Part shown: positions 44,406 to 58,737 of the stretch, one piece after another | How the letters are laid out: every line of letters begins with the position of its first letter | Position numbering within the stretch: the stretch's first letter is position 1 | Source: Argyresthia goedartella | Taxonomy: Eukaryota > Arthropoda > Insecta > Lepidoptera > Argyresthiidae | Assembly (NCBI GenBank): GCA_949825045.1 | Contig: OX463822.1 | Span: forward strand, 2,361,001-2,425,000 | Direction: 5' to 3' | DNA: 64,000 nt | Made by a program: the position numbers and the translations under genes | The notes under the pieces: generated by a model | Databases searched by the model: none | Seen by the model: the letters and a program-made list of their open reading frames with translations, nothing else | Told to the model about the DNA's origin: nothing

Positions 44406-44980
44406 ATGAGATTTTTAATTTATGTTAGGCATATTATCGGAGGTTCAGTGTTTTGGATATTACGTTAAGCTGTAGGTGAAGCGAAACTCCGGAGATTACC
44501 CGACGCTCCTGAATAGGCGTGTTTACAGGGTACCAACACCATCGGTTAGCACGTCTTGGGCTCAGCGTTTTACTCTTTCCTACACACGTACAACGCGGTC
44601 TGTAAAAAAATCGACATAAAATCCACGCCCATACCAGAAACCAAGAACTAGGTACATAACAAAATGGCTACTCTCCCTGTCGTATGACAAGACAGAATCA
44701 ACCCTTAATTATTGAGAAACCATTAAAAATACAGACACCTAAATAATATTATTATGTTTATGTATGTTCCCCACAAGGCACTCATAATATGTCCATCACT
44801 TCTTCCCCTTCGTTCCCTACTTCCTCCTCCTTTCCCCAATCCCAACCTATCCCCTACGAATTATTAGTTTTTGGTTAGATCTCCAACACTTACGTATATA
44901 ATTATGTTACACAATTAATTTTACTTTTTATTTCCCTGTTAATGTAATTTAAGAAATTTTTATTTGGCTTATGTTTAAAC

Positions 44981-45299
44981 GATTACCAAAAACACACCTA
45001 TTTTACTACCAATAAATTCGAAATGACTGCCAGAATGGATAAATATCCACCAAATTGTGTTTGGATAAATGATCACCAAACTTCTTTTTATGTTTTGTGT
45101 ACTTAAGTTTATGTTTTAAGTATTTATTTGTTGTTCTTACATGTTAAACCTAACACGAAGGATAAAGGGGGCTTCGCTTCGCTCACCTAAGCTACCGCAG
45201 TATTTTGCTCTGATATTTTTGCAACTTTTGGTGTTCATTTATCCATTTTGGGTGCTAAAAAAATTATTTGGTGATCATTATATTTATTGCCTTTTTATT
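44981..45299. mobile_element. MITE-like element with GATCACCAAA motifs, unit 3
   Basis: As in unit 1, but lacking about 17 bp after the GCTTCGCTTCGCTCACC island (the CCTCTTTAACC segment is gone). Confidence 0.35.
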
Positions 45300-46003
45300 T
45301 TATAAAACTGTATAAACAATTATTTTATGGGCTTCAGGATACAGGTTAGTGTAAAGTCCATAGTTATTGAATAATGCAACTTTTGTTCTGGTAAATAAAT
45401 AATTTTGTATTTGTATCTGTAGGTCCCAGCTACTAAGGCTACTTGGATGTAGTAGTCGAAGAAAAAAACCTCTCTATCAACCCGCACTGAGCCATGGCTC
45501 AATTTTACTGGTATCCGGTTAAAAGTATCAACGTGTCCCACGGCGACTTGGCAATATTCATTGTGAAATAAACGATCAAGTGCGAGTGCCGCACCACCGC
45601 GAAATGATATTCATTAATGTTGCAATGAGATTAGGAGTCTTTAATATTAAGTTAAGATAGCAAAATATTGTTTACAAAGCTACTGGTGCGGCTACTATCG
45701 TACTTCTTATATGTTAGCAGATATATTTATTAGTTTGTATGAGGTATTGAAAAAAATTGTGCCCGCCCTATTCTAACAATATTTTTTTTCTATGGGACGG
45801 AGCAAATACCTATATGATTTTTTTTTCCGCATTATTTATGTCCGTAGTTTTGGAGATGCATGGGGGATGTAGATGTAGTCCGGGTGTGCAGTTTGTATCA
45901 GTCTACTTAACTTTACACAAATTGAAGGTAAAGATTTCACTTGGTAAAGATTTCACACTTATAAGACAATAGAGGAAATTTCTAGCATACAAGAGCCACT
46001 AAA

Positions 46004-47550
46004 TATGTCAAAATGTAAGCTTCAGTTAAATATTGCCCATCAAAACATCCAGGGGCTACCTGGCAAAGAACTTGTATTAGAATTATTTCTAAAAAATTCT
46101 GACATTGATATTATTTGTCTTACAGAACACTGGTTGAAGGAAAATATGATGTCTTTTAATTAACATAAATAATTACAAAATTGTCAGTTGTTACAATATA
46201 AAGACTGCTGATAGAGGTGGTTCTTTAATCTTAGTGAAAAATAATATTAAGGTGAAACAACGGAAATATATTCCTGCACTTACTGTTGAAATACAAATAG
46301 AGGTATCCTGTGTTGAGTTAGATAGCCATATTATTGTTTGTGTCTACAGGCCACCAAGGGATGAAAAAGGCCATGGCAATTTCGAAATATTTGAGAAAAT
46401 TATGGAGGAAGCCCTCACTAAACTATGTAATAACAGAAAAAAGTTAATTATTTGTGGCGATCTTAATGTAGATTTGCTTGTAGGAATCACAATGAAACAA
46501 CGATTTATAACTTTATTCAAATCTTTTAATTTATGTCATGTATTTTTATAGCCGACTAGATTTACACTTCCCAGCCAAACTTGCTTAGACAACGTTTTTT
46601 GTGACTGTGCATTCGCAAGTAAAAGTGTAATTAACTGCTTACCTTCCGATCACAGTGGTCAAACAGTTTCATTCCCAATTGCTATTAAGGATAAGAATGG
46701 TCCATCATTTTATAGGCCTATCACATCCCATAGACAAGAGACATATACGAAAAACTTAGATATAAATTTGCCAGTACCGGATTTTAATGAACAGAACCCA
46801 AACAAAATCTACTCAGACTTCTTCAACATTATTCAGACAGAATTCAATAAAGTTTTCAAATTAAAGAAAGTCAGTGACTACAACGGTAAATCTAAATTTA
46901 ATGACTGGGCAACGTTTGGAATCCGTAAAAGCAGAGTTATCTTGTATGACCTTTATGATCAAAAAACCTTTAACTTTGATCGAAAATTTCATGACTATGT
47001 TAAAAAAATATCCAAAACTTTCAAGTTGGTTTGTAGAACTGCAAAAACTTTACACATTAATAGAAAAATTCAAAATTCAAATAAAAGAATGAAAACAGTT
47101 TGGCAAATAATAAACAGCGAAACTTTTAAAGTTATACCAAGGGACAATGATTTCTGCCTAAAGATAGGTGATGATGGTGTTAAATCCAGCGCTGATGTTC
47201 TTTGAGCTTTTGAAACATTTTTCACCAATGTACCCGTACTCACAACAGACCGTCTAAATTCATCTCCATATAAAGCAGAGACTTTATTAAAAAATAACGC
47301 TAGCGTCAGTAATGTATATTTAAAATTTCATGATGTATATCCCCAGGACATTGTCAAAACGTTTAAATTACTAAACTTAAAAAATACGGAAGACCTGTGG
47401 GGTATATCAGTCAAAGTCATTGGTTCAGTAATTCTAGTTATAGCCCCACACTTAGCTTATATATTCAATAAATGTGTTGACGATGGGGCTTTCCCAGACC
47501 TCATGAAATACAGCAAACTGATACCTCTATTCAAGTCGGGAGATAAGGGC
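46004..47550 (+). pseudogene. LINE A endonuclease region, unit 3 (frameshift and stops)
   Basis: A 4-bp duplication in TTTTAATTAACAT near 46160 shifts the frame, and a TAG replaces Glu after CHVFL (about 46549). The TGA shared with unit 1 follows at 47203-47205. Confidence 0.8.
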
Positions 47551-49363
47551 TGTGCCGGTCGAGTATGTTAGTCATATTTTCACGTAATGTTAAGATAAGT
47601 TGACGACCGTCACAGATAAGTTATATTTATGTTCATCACGCACTATGTCTTATGTACGTCATTAATAACATGCACCAACCTAGTATATAAGCTAGGATTT
47701 CCTATAATAAATAAGTTCTAGTCTAGTCTAGTCTAGTTTTTGCGCGCATCTCAAGCCTTTTACTTTACTCCCGAAGATGTCGCTCTCCTTATAATTGCCT
47801 CTGGCAAAGTGGTGACCCGACTTCTGAACATCAGCAACCTTCGGTAATAGCAGCATGGAGCCAGCCGCGAAGAAAACTCCGTGTGCTGCCACCTTAGAAG
47901 TGCAAGCAAGAAGCACTTCGTCCAAGATCGCCGAGCCCCGACTTCTGCATACCTATTTCAAACCACGATGCAGAAATCCATAATCAAGACCCCACCCAAA
48001 TCAAGACGACATCAAGCAAGCCATGACGGACCAGAAGCCAAATAATTTCAACTGAAGATTTCCCGCATCGAACTCGAGATACCGCAAGAATAATGAACCG
48101 ATAGTCAGCCGACTGCTGATTTATCGAAATGGAGCTCGCACCAGCAGAAACGAACCCGTCGGCAAATTCATTCACAGCAAGCAGTTTTTTCAAGTTCAAT
48201 ACATAGGAAGCCGTTCCAGCCCCAGAAGAGTATTGAAACATCATCGATATACCTAATCCAACGAATATTGAAATCATCCAGGAAGAACATCGCACGAAGA
48301 ATAATCAAATCACTGAAGAGAGAGAGATATATATTTATTTATATATAAACGATTGGTTTACAAGATGTTCCCTATGTTGCCAAATACCAAGGTTTTTAGG
48401 CACACACATTTCATCAATCGACAACTTAATATTGACTCAAGAGTGAAGAGCACGCACGTACATATGACGTACGAGATCATTGACTGCCTACAGCCAAGGT
48501 TACAGATTTAATGCTGACGCTGATTCAGCACAATCATCCTTGTGTAGGTACGGTCGCAATTATAAACAAACAGTGATTATAACTTTAACGACGTGCGATG
48601 TAAATTGACTCATCGATTCCTGAAAATCATTGTCGGCTGCAGCACCAGACGACTCCCCTGCGGATCTTTTCCAGTTATAGGTTAGGTTAGTTTACTAACC
48701 GCGAAGCCCCATTTTCCTAGTGTTTTTCTGTTTTCCAGTTTTAAGTTTATTTTATGTAGTGTGCGGCCAGACACAAGACTCGCCTGTAGGTAAATATTAT
48801 GTTATTCTTGAAACTTATGTAGAATTCACTTAACTGTAGTTCCTTTATTTTCCTAATTCGTGTAAGAGTTACCTTTAGATTAAGTTGAAATATGCTCTAT
48901 TACTGTCTAGTTTTATTTAACAATAACTTCCCTAAGATATAAAAATAGATTAAGTTAAAGAATGCACAATTAAGATCTGGTTTTATGTTTATTAAAATAC
49001 TACTAGTTATTATTGCAGTTGATAAGATTGTTGTGGTATCTAACTTAGATTTTTTGCCATTGTTATAAGTACATTCATTTATTTTTTCCCTAAAGGGGGG
49101 AGTATCTGTGCCGCTCGAGTATGTTAGTCATATTTTCACGTAATGTTAAGATAAGTTGACGACCGTCACAGATAAGGTATATTTATGTTCATCACGCACT
49201 ATGTCTTATGTACGTCATTAATAACATGCACCAACCTAGTATATAAGCTAGGATTTCCTATAATAAATAAGTTCTAGTCTAGTCTAGTCTAGTTTTTGCG
49301 CGCATCTCAAGCCTTTTACTTTACTCCCGAAGATGTCGCTCTCCTTATAATTGCCTCTGGCAA
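47551..49363 (+). mobile_element. Non-autonomous LTR retrotransposon, unit 3
   Basis: LTRs 47551-47807 and 49107-49363; AAGGGC at 47545-47550 and 49364-49369. Confidence 0.85.
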
Positions 49364-49369
49364 AAGGGC

Positions 49370-50581
49370 GATCCTTCAAATTTCAGACCAATATCTGTTC
49401 TTCCAACACTAAGTAAAATATTTGGAAAGTTTATACTCAGTCAAATGCTCTCACACTTCAACCGTACAAAACAACTCCACGCTAAACAATATGGTTTCAC
49501 TAGGGGTAAATCGACTACGGATGCAGGTATTACCCTTGTATCTCATATTTATTCTGCATGGGAGGCCGCACAGGATGCTATCGGAGTTTTTTGCGACCTG
49601 TCGAAGGCGTTTGATTGTGTTGATCATAATACGCTATTAATTAAATTAAATCATTACGGAGTTAGAAATAAAGCGTTGGATCTACTATTCCTGGTATATA
49701 TTAATGATCTGCCTTTCATGGTGGAGAAATTAACTGACATAGTGTTGTTTGCTGATGATACTTCAATGGTCTTCAAAATTGAAAGACAAAAAGGAGATTT
49801 TGATGATGTTAATGGTGTATTGTCTTTAACCTTGAATTGGTTCACAGTTAATAATTTATTGTTAAACGCTGGTAAAACCAAGTGTATCAAATTCTCACTT
49901 CCAAATGTCAGGCAAGTTGAGACCAGTTTGGTGTTAGACAATAGCACGTTAGAATTGGTAAATGATACGAAGTTTCTTGGAATAACCATTGATAGCAAAT
50001 TGCAGTGGGGACCCCACATAGATAAATTGGCTGGTAAATTAAGTTCTGCGGCTTACGCTGTTAGGAACATCAGACAAAGCACGGATGTGGCTACATCTAG
50101 GCTAGTATATTTTAGTTACTTTCATAGTGTGATGTCCTATGGTATCTTGTTGTGGGGGAAAGCAGTGGATATTCAAACTATTTTTATTTTACAGAAAAGA
50201 GCTATTCGAGCAATTTATAATTTTAAACGAACAGACTCCTTAAGAGAGCTTTTTAAAGAAATTGACATACTAACAGTAGCTAGTCAATTTATTTTCGAAA
50301 ATATAATGTATGTACGCAAGAACCTTACAACACTTTCCAAACTTAGCGACAGCTGTAATGTTAACCTAAGAAATAATCACAGAGTATGTGCGCCCCGTTT
50401 TAGACTCGCGAAGGTTAGCAATTCTTTCAAGGGTCAGTGCATTCTCTACTACAATAAGATACCTCTGGAGATTTTGAAATTGCCATTTGAGCAATTTAAA
50501 AAGCATGTTAAAGCGACTTTGTCGAAAAAGGGATATTACAATGTTCAAGATTACTTAAATGACAGGACTGTATGGGGTTAA
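49370..50581 (+). pseudogene. LINE A reverse transcriptase, unit 3 (111-bp catalytic deletion)
   Basis: The deletion endpoint is the same as in unit 1 (ALDLLFLVYINDL), removing the PQG motif; otherwise open to DRTVWG. Confidence 0.85.
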
Positions 50582-51057
50582 TCTGGCTCAACACAGACCT
50601 TGCTGTTAATAATTTTGTAATTATTTATTCCTGCTTATTAATCATAACAATTAAATTTTTCATATTTGTATTAGTTAAAGCACAACCTATTTTTAAAAGA
50701 GATCTAAAAATCAATCTGTGGGAGTTTCTACGCCCTACTTCTCCCACAGTGGTCCAATGTAGAGAAGAGGCAAAAAATGACGTTTGCTAAGTATATGTAA
50801 ATATCTACAGTAATAAAGTACTTTGACTATTGACTATTGACTACAATGATTATTTAAAAAAAAAAGATATGAGGATGAGGATGAATGAGGTGACACAGGT
50901 TTTAAAAGATACAGGTACAAAAGATATAAAAAGGGGAGCGAAGGACACGGAGAGTAGGAGGGCAGAACAGGGAGCACGCGGCGTTGGTGCCCGGAGCCTG
51001 GAGTAGTTGCGAGTAGTTGGAGATCCGGAGGTGGTGTAGGAGGTGGCTTGAAGGCAG

Positions 51058-51156
51058 CAGCACGTCAGGGTATAGATGGTTGGAGACGACAGCACGTCAG
51101 GGTATAGGTGGTTGGAGACGGCAGCACGTCAGGGTATAGTTGATTGGAGACGGCAG
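51058..51156. repeat. 32-bp minisatellite, 3 copies (unit 3)
   Basis: As in unit 1, with one A in GAGACGACAG. Confidence 0.8.
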
Positions 51157-52174
51157 TAAGGCAGCAGCAGCAAACAGTAGGCGACTCAGCAGAGGCTCGC
51201 AGGATCCCGGGGCAGTGCGGCCCCGGGATAAGGCCTTTAGGTGATGATTCCTCTTCAAGAGCTGAAGCGAGACTTTTTTCGGTTTCAGCAATGTTCCGCT
51301 CTTATACCCTTTTTGGAGAGTTCTAAAAATTATTTAAATTAAAAGCAATTTTTGTGAATGGCCAAGAGGGAAAAAGTATTTTTGTAAAAGTATTGAAGTA
51401 AACATATCGGACCGCTAATGAGTTTGAATGGACAGTGCCATGACAACCAGATAAACAACGATATCGAAATATGTCAGATTTTGATTTCAGGCTCGTAATA
51501 GAGAAAACAACAAGATAACAATGAAAATTAGGACATTATCGATATATAAAAAGGTAGCGCACCAACGCGCACGAAGTCCGAGATTGCAGAGTTTCGGAGA
51601 AAGCCAAATACAAGGTCACCAAAGGTAAACCCCTTCGACATCGATTTAAAAGTGCTGATAGTGTGAAAATACGAAGTGAAAATGATTTGTTATTGTGTTC
51701 TTATGGTTTAAAACGTTACAGGGTCCTATGAAAATAAAGGTGATACGAAATATCCAGCTGTGAGATAAATGCAGACCATCAAAGCTGACTGGAAAATGGC
51801 ATGTAAGTAGCATAACACTACAAGCAACAATAAACAAACTAAACTTAAAGTAAAAAACATTAAAAAAATAAGCTTTTATTTAAATGCTCTTAAGAGAAAA
51901 AAATAAACTTTAAATTGAATCAAACCAATCAAGTATTATAATATAAAAGCATGCTGCGAGATTCACATCTTATGTAAATTCAATATCACTAGAATCTTCT
52001 ACCAGTTCATTACACAGTACATTCTGTAAAATAGGTAGGATTCCAAATGTAACTATACACATAGTGGCTGATCCACTTCTTACCGGTGGTACTTCTGGAA
52101 GTTTAACAAAGTTTGATACTATTGTCAAATTACGGTGTGCAAAGGCCAAAGAGTATTATTCCAATGCAAAAGAT

Positions 52175-52733
52175 CTGAAGGAAACAAATATGGAATGAAG
52201 CCGGAGATCATTCAATGGATCTTCAAGGTATTCATTTTACCAAGAATTCTTTATGGAACAAATGTATGGAGAAAAAGCACAAAACCATAAAAAGACAATG
52301 AAAAAGATAATTGGCAAGTTACAAAGTATGTAATGTCTAATGATGACAGGCGCCATCATCACTAACAATGCTCAATCTAAACCCACTTCATATAGAAGTA
52401 AAAAAATAGCAACCGAACATTGGTACAGAAAGAAAATGAACAAGGAATGGAAAAGAGGTCAGGTGATTTGTTGATTGGACATATTATTATCAAAGAATGA
52501 ACCAATAAAGAAAAAAATACAATTTGACAAAAAATATCGAATCCATATCGGAACAAGAAAAAATTGCTCATCATGCAAATCGCTCGGTTCCGGATGATTC
52601 AAGAAGAGAAAGCACGAAACTAGCAGGAGCAGGGAATCTGTATCTTGAATAGTAACGGACAAGACGAATATATTTGCCTTAGGGCTATACACCAGCGTGT
52701 TCAAGGAATGGATAAAATCGTCGCTATAATGGA
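52175..52733 (+). pseudogene. Decayed LINE D remnant, unit 3
   Basis: Counterpart of 9391-9970 with an extra ~11-bp deletion after GGCGCCAT (about 52355). Confidence 0.5.
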
Positions 52734-53109
52734 ATGTGCTGCTGTCCTAAAGGAAACATCAGATACCTACTGAAAACAAGTATATTATATATATTATTAT
52801 TGTACGAAATATTTGATTGTGTAAATGTTTTGTTTAAATAAAACTTCTTAGAAATTTACTCTACTTTGAGGGATAAGTCTTCCATGTAATTCTTAACGCA
52901 TATTAGTGTAGTGTCAAACAATTAAAATAAAAACATCAACCTCATATGCAAAATAAATTTATTCATTTCCATTAATCGCAATCAATAAAAGGAGGGTGGG
53001 CGACATTTGCCCAAATATCAAACACTAATAAGAACTATGTCTTAAAAGCATATTTTTACTATGACAAGAAAAACATAAGCTGTTATGATCAAATAAGTTG
53101 CCCTTAAAT

Positions 53110-53380
53110 AATACTAACCGCGCAAGGATAAGCGCTGCTCTTCGGATGCCGGGTGGCTCTAAACATTTTAACCTGTGTCTGAGACACAAAAAAGCCCGAA
53201 ACCAGTGCAACGTTGTAACGGTAACCATCCAGTTACCGAGTCAGACAAATGTTGCTTTACCCGCACGATGGTTTCTGGTGAGTATCTAAGTAGCATCCGT
53301 GGCCTAGTGGTACAAGGACATAAAAGGTTTAGAGCCCCCGGCACCTTATACGTAGCGCCTCTCCTTGCGCGGTGAGTATT
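53110..53380. mobile_element. Foldback element 1, unit 3
   Basis: Same arms as unit 1, one base shorter. Confidence 0.6.
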
Positions 53381-53558
53381 CTTCATATCGACTTGTATGG
53401 ACTTTTCAATTGATCGTATGTTTTTACTGCAAGATTATATTTTTTTGAAGTCTTCGTTAAATTACTATTTATTTAATGGCCTATCCGATAGCATAGGTTT
53501 TTAAATGGTGGAAATTTGAAAGAAACTTCATACGAAATTGCCGTATCTCCTTTCTTAT

Positions 53559-53822
53559 TCATTTCCGGTTAGGATAGAACCCATACACGCTATCAAAAAA
53601 CTCGGGATCGAACGTCGCTACGGTCTTGGCCAGTTTGTGCTCAACAGCGGGTATGTCATACCGCAGTGGCATGGTGTAGGCCAAGGGCGTGGTGTAGTGG
53701 AGGGGGAGGGTGCGGACTACCGTGTCTAGGGGATAAGCTCCGTATTCCGATGTCCATTCCATAAGCGGTGTTGGGGCGGCGGATACGGCTACGGCGAGGA
53801 GTAGGACGATTAAGAGTTTCAT
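53559..53822 (-). CDS. P2 secreted protein, unit 3 copy
   Basis: Intact 87 codons. The signal peptide reads LLLAVAVSAAP (Val where unit 1 has Ile) and the mature chain has YPLDTVV (Asp where unit 1 has Glu). The acceptor directly before the ATG is conserved. Confidence 0.75.
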   Translation of the reverse strand: MKLLIVLLLAVAVSAAPTPLMEWTSEYGAYPLDTVVRTLPLHYTTPLAYTMPLRYDIPAVEHKLAKTVATFDPEFFDSVYGFYPNRK

Positions 53823-53875
53823 CTGTGGACATATTTATAATAAGAGTAAGATCGAGCCATACTCAAATCCTTCTA

Positions 53876-54196
53876 ATAGCTGCGGCAATGGGTGAGCCTT
53901 TTGTCACGCAAAATTGACCGATGGATATCTGGCTAGAGCGTTGTCGGGACAACTATGCCTCCGTAAAGGAAAGGGAGTGACCGTGTGTTATGAAGTTAAG
54001 AAAGAGTCACAAACATATGAGTAAATATTAAACATCAACAAACAACTACATGCCGTCTTAAAGTAACAACATAACACAACATAGCGTCACGCCTTTTCCC
54101 CTTACTGGAAAGCAGAGTCACAATTGTGCCCACTTTGAGGCAGTTATTCAATACTCCATTTTGCGTGACAGGGAGCTAGCCAATTGCCGCAGCTAT
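53876..54196. mobile_element. Foldback element 2, unit 3
   Basis: Arms 53876-53914 and 54158-54196, inside the P2 intron. Confidence 0.55.
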
Positions 54197-54204
54197 GGAG
54201 TAAT

Positions 54205-54329
54205 GAAGGTTTCCTGACGATGTTTTCCATCACCGTTACGTCCATATTATCTTATGGGTACATGGTCAGGAATCGAACCTGCATCTCCTGTGTGAGAAAA
54301 AGTGTGAATTCCATTAGACCACGGAGCTC
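54205..54329 (-). mobile_element. tRNA-Val-derived SINE, unit 3
   Basis: As in unit 1, with small changes in the anticodon-arm region (GAGAAAAAGTG on the plus strand). Confidence 0.7.
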
Positions 54330-54630
54330 TTTTAAAGTAATAAAAAGGGTAATACAATTTTAAGGGGATGCTAGGTATTTCTTACGAACGTGAATCTGAA
54401 TTCAAAATACTATACATATCTGTTACATCTTCCGAGGGCGACTGGCAACAGACTTTTGACAACAGTGTTAAACAATTTAAACACAACTTATGTGCAACAC
54501 GGTCAAGTTACATACAAGCACGGTAAGGTTTTTGCCTGTCCGGCAGGTTCCCACTTTGCAAAGCCGTGCTGTATTTAAGTCGCTATTTAACTGTATTTAG
54601 CCTCTTTCATCTGGTGCTAGACGGCTTCAA

Positions 54631-54667
54631 TGAGAGCGATGTGAGCTGTACACTACGTATATTTATA
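54631..54667 (-). promoter_or_regulatory. P2 core promoter, unit 3
   Basis: TATAAATA at 54660-54667, initiator at 54631, spacing unchanged. Confidence 0.5.
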
Positions 54668-56961
54668 GGGTGAGATATATTTCACAACTTTTTAAATTGT
54701 TTAACTTTGCTTACCTTGCAAATCGTTCCTTTCAATAATCAAAAGAAAAGTGATTCTCTCAAAAAAATGTCTCCTTTTATAACGGATTTTTAACTCGTTA
54801 AACAACAACATGTAAGTTCCTACTAATATCCTCTGATTAAGTTCTTATCACTTCAGCAATTAGCACTTTATCAATTCCGTATCGCGGTAATTGCTTTCGA
54901 TATTAGAAACATCTAAAAAAAGTAAAAACATTTATATTTTTTCGAGAACTTCAATACCAATAACAACAAATAAAAATTACCAACTTTGAAATTCTGAAGT
55001 TACAAAAACAAACTAACTTTTTACAACTGATTTACGGCTCATGTATCGGTAAAATTTGCAACTCCTGGTTGTTGAAATTTTGGACATGTATACATATATT
55101 ATAATTTGGGCACACATAATATACATATATAATCATAATTTTGAAAAGCGCTTTCAAGATGGCCATTTGATAACCCATCCCCTAAAGTTTATGTTATAAT
55201 TGATCCTCTAGTATGGGTGTGCTTTCCGATATGCATGTTTAATATTAACTTTATGTTACCCATTAATAATATACCATATTATAATATTATGGTCTATGGA
55301 AAAGGTATGGATTATGGATTGGATCTAAATCCCGTATCTCTACTTAGATATACAATGTTTGTTCGACCTCCCACCAGGGTCGGACTCAGGGCCCATAGCT
55401 AGGGGCCCATAGCTAGAATGAAACAAAATTAAAGACCTTGCTGTGGATGCTTCAACGACAGTTCCCTCGTGCTGCTCTGCAGCTCTAGGTACGTGGCTCT
55501 GCGGCGCACCCAGATGTAGATCTCGTTGAAGATCCCGTACTCCTTTCAGCAACCGTACACCAAGCAAGGTCATGCATGTCCTTTCCTTAAATGCTAGTAA
55601 AACGTGGGCGTTCCCCGTAGAACACATAATTCTTAAAGTAGTAGGATCTGCCCGCGCTCTTCTTTCCCGCCCCCGCATCTTTCGTCCCCGTCGCCCGCAG
55701 ACCATAGGAGTGCTACGTACGAATTTGACAATCTATAGTTATCTGGCCAGCGCAACAGAATACTTGATAGTACTACGTACAGAAAGATTACGCGACAATT
55801 AAGCGCAATCTACCTCGCACCTGCATACGTACAACAATCGCTAAGCACCTACAGAATCGGTTGCCCCGCCCGTGCAGGCTAGATTGCGCCGCATTACTAC
55901 GCCTGGGAGCTTCTTTTACTCTGACATCACAAGGTCGTCCTGTAAACTCCTGTCTCGCTTGATCACGGTAGGGTTATGCGCGATTTTTGTTTGTGAATTT
56001 TAGTCCACTCTGTCTAAAGAGAGGTGTTATTAGTACTTATTCAGGCTATTGGTAAATTTTAAGGCTAGGTAGCTACCTACCTCCTTACTTATGTAATCGT
56101 CATTTATTTTATACTGGGTCTAAAGTGTTTACTTTTAGTTAAACAAAAAGGTACATATTCAATTAAAAAGGAATCGAATTTTATTTGTGAACAATTCCTT
56201 TAGACACCCAAAATGTTAGGTACTTAAGTCATTGTTGTTGCAAAAATCACAGAAAAGTTGCTTATGAGGAGCGGCTAGCGCGCGACGCAACTGCCAGCCA
56301 AGCGAGCGGCAACATAACTGAATTCCCGCCCGTCGGGTTGGCAGTTCGAACGTACCTATACTATAGAGTGAGACCCCCCTGCCAGCGCGGGGTCTTCAGA
56401 GCGAGACCAACAAACTCACGCGACAATTCGAAAACTAGCCCAAATTTTTATATGTTTTGAGAACACACAGGATGTCCCATAAGTATACGTCTTACACAGC
56501 GACACCGAAGGTAGACCTGCTTTAGATGCATGTTATTCATATATCGTCGGTTTAAAAGTTATATCATTTCTTGGATACCCCATTCATGTATGTTTTATAT
56601 ATCAATCATACTCGTATTAAACATTAACATAACATAAACATTTACATACATTGCTTCTGACACATACATTCGAATAAACATAAATGTGCTACATTTATTA
56701 TTACTTAAAAATTATCAAAATCAAAACTCAAAGAAAATGTTTTACTGATTAGCCCGTGATTGATCATGATGAAGAAAAACAACATGAAAAACCTATCCAT
56801 CAGAAATAACCTCATAAACTCGTATAAGCCCATCCGTCACTTACTAAATTTGGTCAGGTTTATTGTTGTGGTTTCACATAATTCATAACTCTAAAAACTC
56901 ATAAACCTGCCCCAACCAACCAAAATAGGGTTAAATACCATTAAAATTTAGTTCTATTTAT

Positions 56962-57245
56962 AGTGCAGTTCAGTTCAATTCAGTTCAAAGATTTTTATTC
57001 ATAATATCAGAAGAATTGAGACTTAATTAACGTCATAACATAATCAAGCAAGCATCTTCAAAACATAAAGTAGGTGCCTAATTATTAGTACATAATATAT
57101 AGAGTGCAATGAACTGGTTTAATGCCAGATGTCTTGTAAAAAGTCATTAATTTTGTAGCAGGCCTTTGTGCACAAAGTGTGCTTTATACATCTTTTGAAT
57201 CGAGCTTCAGTTAAGTTATGTATTTCTAGCGGAATTTTTTCATAT
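56962..57245 (-). mobile_element. LINE C tail fragment, unit 3
   Basis: Counterpart of 15468-15751. Confidence 0.65.
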
Positions 57246-58473
57246 GTAAATATCTACAGTAATAAAGACATTTGGAATTTTGAAATTTTTAATTCATCGA
57301 GGCCCTGTTCTAATAAATCCCTATTGAACAGATGAGACCCAATGAAGAGATTAATAAATAAATGATGCACGAAAAATGAAATGATAGATAAATCTGTCAC
57401 ATAGAGCTTTATTGATAACATAAGTTTTATCGGAACAGGCCATAAATATTTTCTTAAAACATGTTGAGAAACTAGAAAATGAATACTGAGGATTTTATCA
57501 AAGAAGTCCAAGAAACAGTGACGAAAATTCCGTAAATGACGCTAGAGATGAGAGTTTAGATTTTGACTGTGATATGTAAAATATGAGGTTAAAAAAATGC
57601 TGGATATTTAAGCTCCATTTTTTCAAGTAACTTTTCGGTAACTGTCGACATTGGTAAATGTCGGTGCTATCCAATGAATTTTATTTGGCTTAGTAACTTA
57701 TCCAGCATTTAGTCGAATACGTGCATCATGCGTAAACATACATTTTGGATCATTTGGATAGTATTCATAAAACAAACCCCTACATCTTTCCCTAAGGAAT
57801 AAAACTGATATATGACCCTTTCGCCCGATTCGAAAAAGAAAATAACAAAATTTCAAATCGCCAAAATGTTGGTGTTTCTATTTTTGAGCCTGGAGTACAA
57901 CAAGATTTTATTTTGATTTGTACTGTGATGTGTGTAAATACATATTTTATGTGATGGCAATGTGATATTTTAAAATATTATGAAAACAGCTATATTTGCA
58001 AAACTTCATTGTTGGTGGACAAACTTTAGAGTTTGAAAATCCACCAAAATTTTAATAACTTTAATAACTCCTAAACAACTTGGGTTTTTTGATTTATCTT
58101 ACATTTTCTGTAAAGGGATAGTGATTTATTATATTTCTAAAAATTTCAGTTTCTAGAAATAAAAATCTACACCAAAATTGGACGTTTTCACAAATAATGT
58201 ATTTCTTGAAAATCAATCATTTCATTTGACATGAGTTTCATCATTATTTTTAGATAATATAGGAAAAAGATGGCTAAGAGTTCATACAAAGCTGCCCATG
58301 GTATTTAAACGATACTTGGAAAAATCAATCACTCGTTTCTCTGTTTAAATTTTTCTTTCGGTTGGTATGTCGTGTACTAAAAAAAAACTCCCATCCAATT
58401 CAGTCACGGCAATTCAACAATATTGTGTTAAACTGAAATGTGTTTGTAATAATATATTGCGTTGCTTTTTTAA

Positions 58474-58737
58474 ATGTACGGTAGGAGTACTCTGAATGCT
58501 CTAGGATATCGTCTATCTGTAACGACTACTTTTGCTATAATCCTGATTCCCTATGAAAACATCAGTACATTAAGCTATAAGTGTGCTAAGTTGGTAAGCA
58601 CCGACAAAGCGGTATTATTCGGTATAATGGTAAGAGAGCCGAGTGTGTATAATCGATGCGCACGAGTTCCATACGACGTTTTTCAAATACTCGCGAGAAA
58701 AAAACTGACTTGTATTGATCACACAAGCAAAACGTGA
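58474..58737 (+). CDS. Unassigned 87-codon ORF, unit 3/4 junction copy
   Basis: Differs from the other copies at four bases near the 5' end (MYGRSTLNALGYRL). Otherwise identical. Confidence 0.3.
   Translation: MYGRSTLNALGYRLSVTTTFAIILIPYENISTLSYKCAKLVSTDKAVLFGIMVREPSVYNRCARVPYDVFQILARKKLTCIDHTSKT

Larger units (their letters stand above)
46004..50845 (+). mobile_element. LINE A, unit 3
   Basis: Same insertion as units 1 and 2. It shares the 111-bp RT deletion and the endonuclease-region stop with unit 1. Confidence 0.85.
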
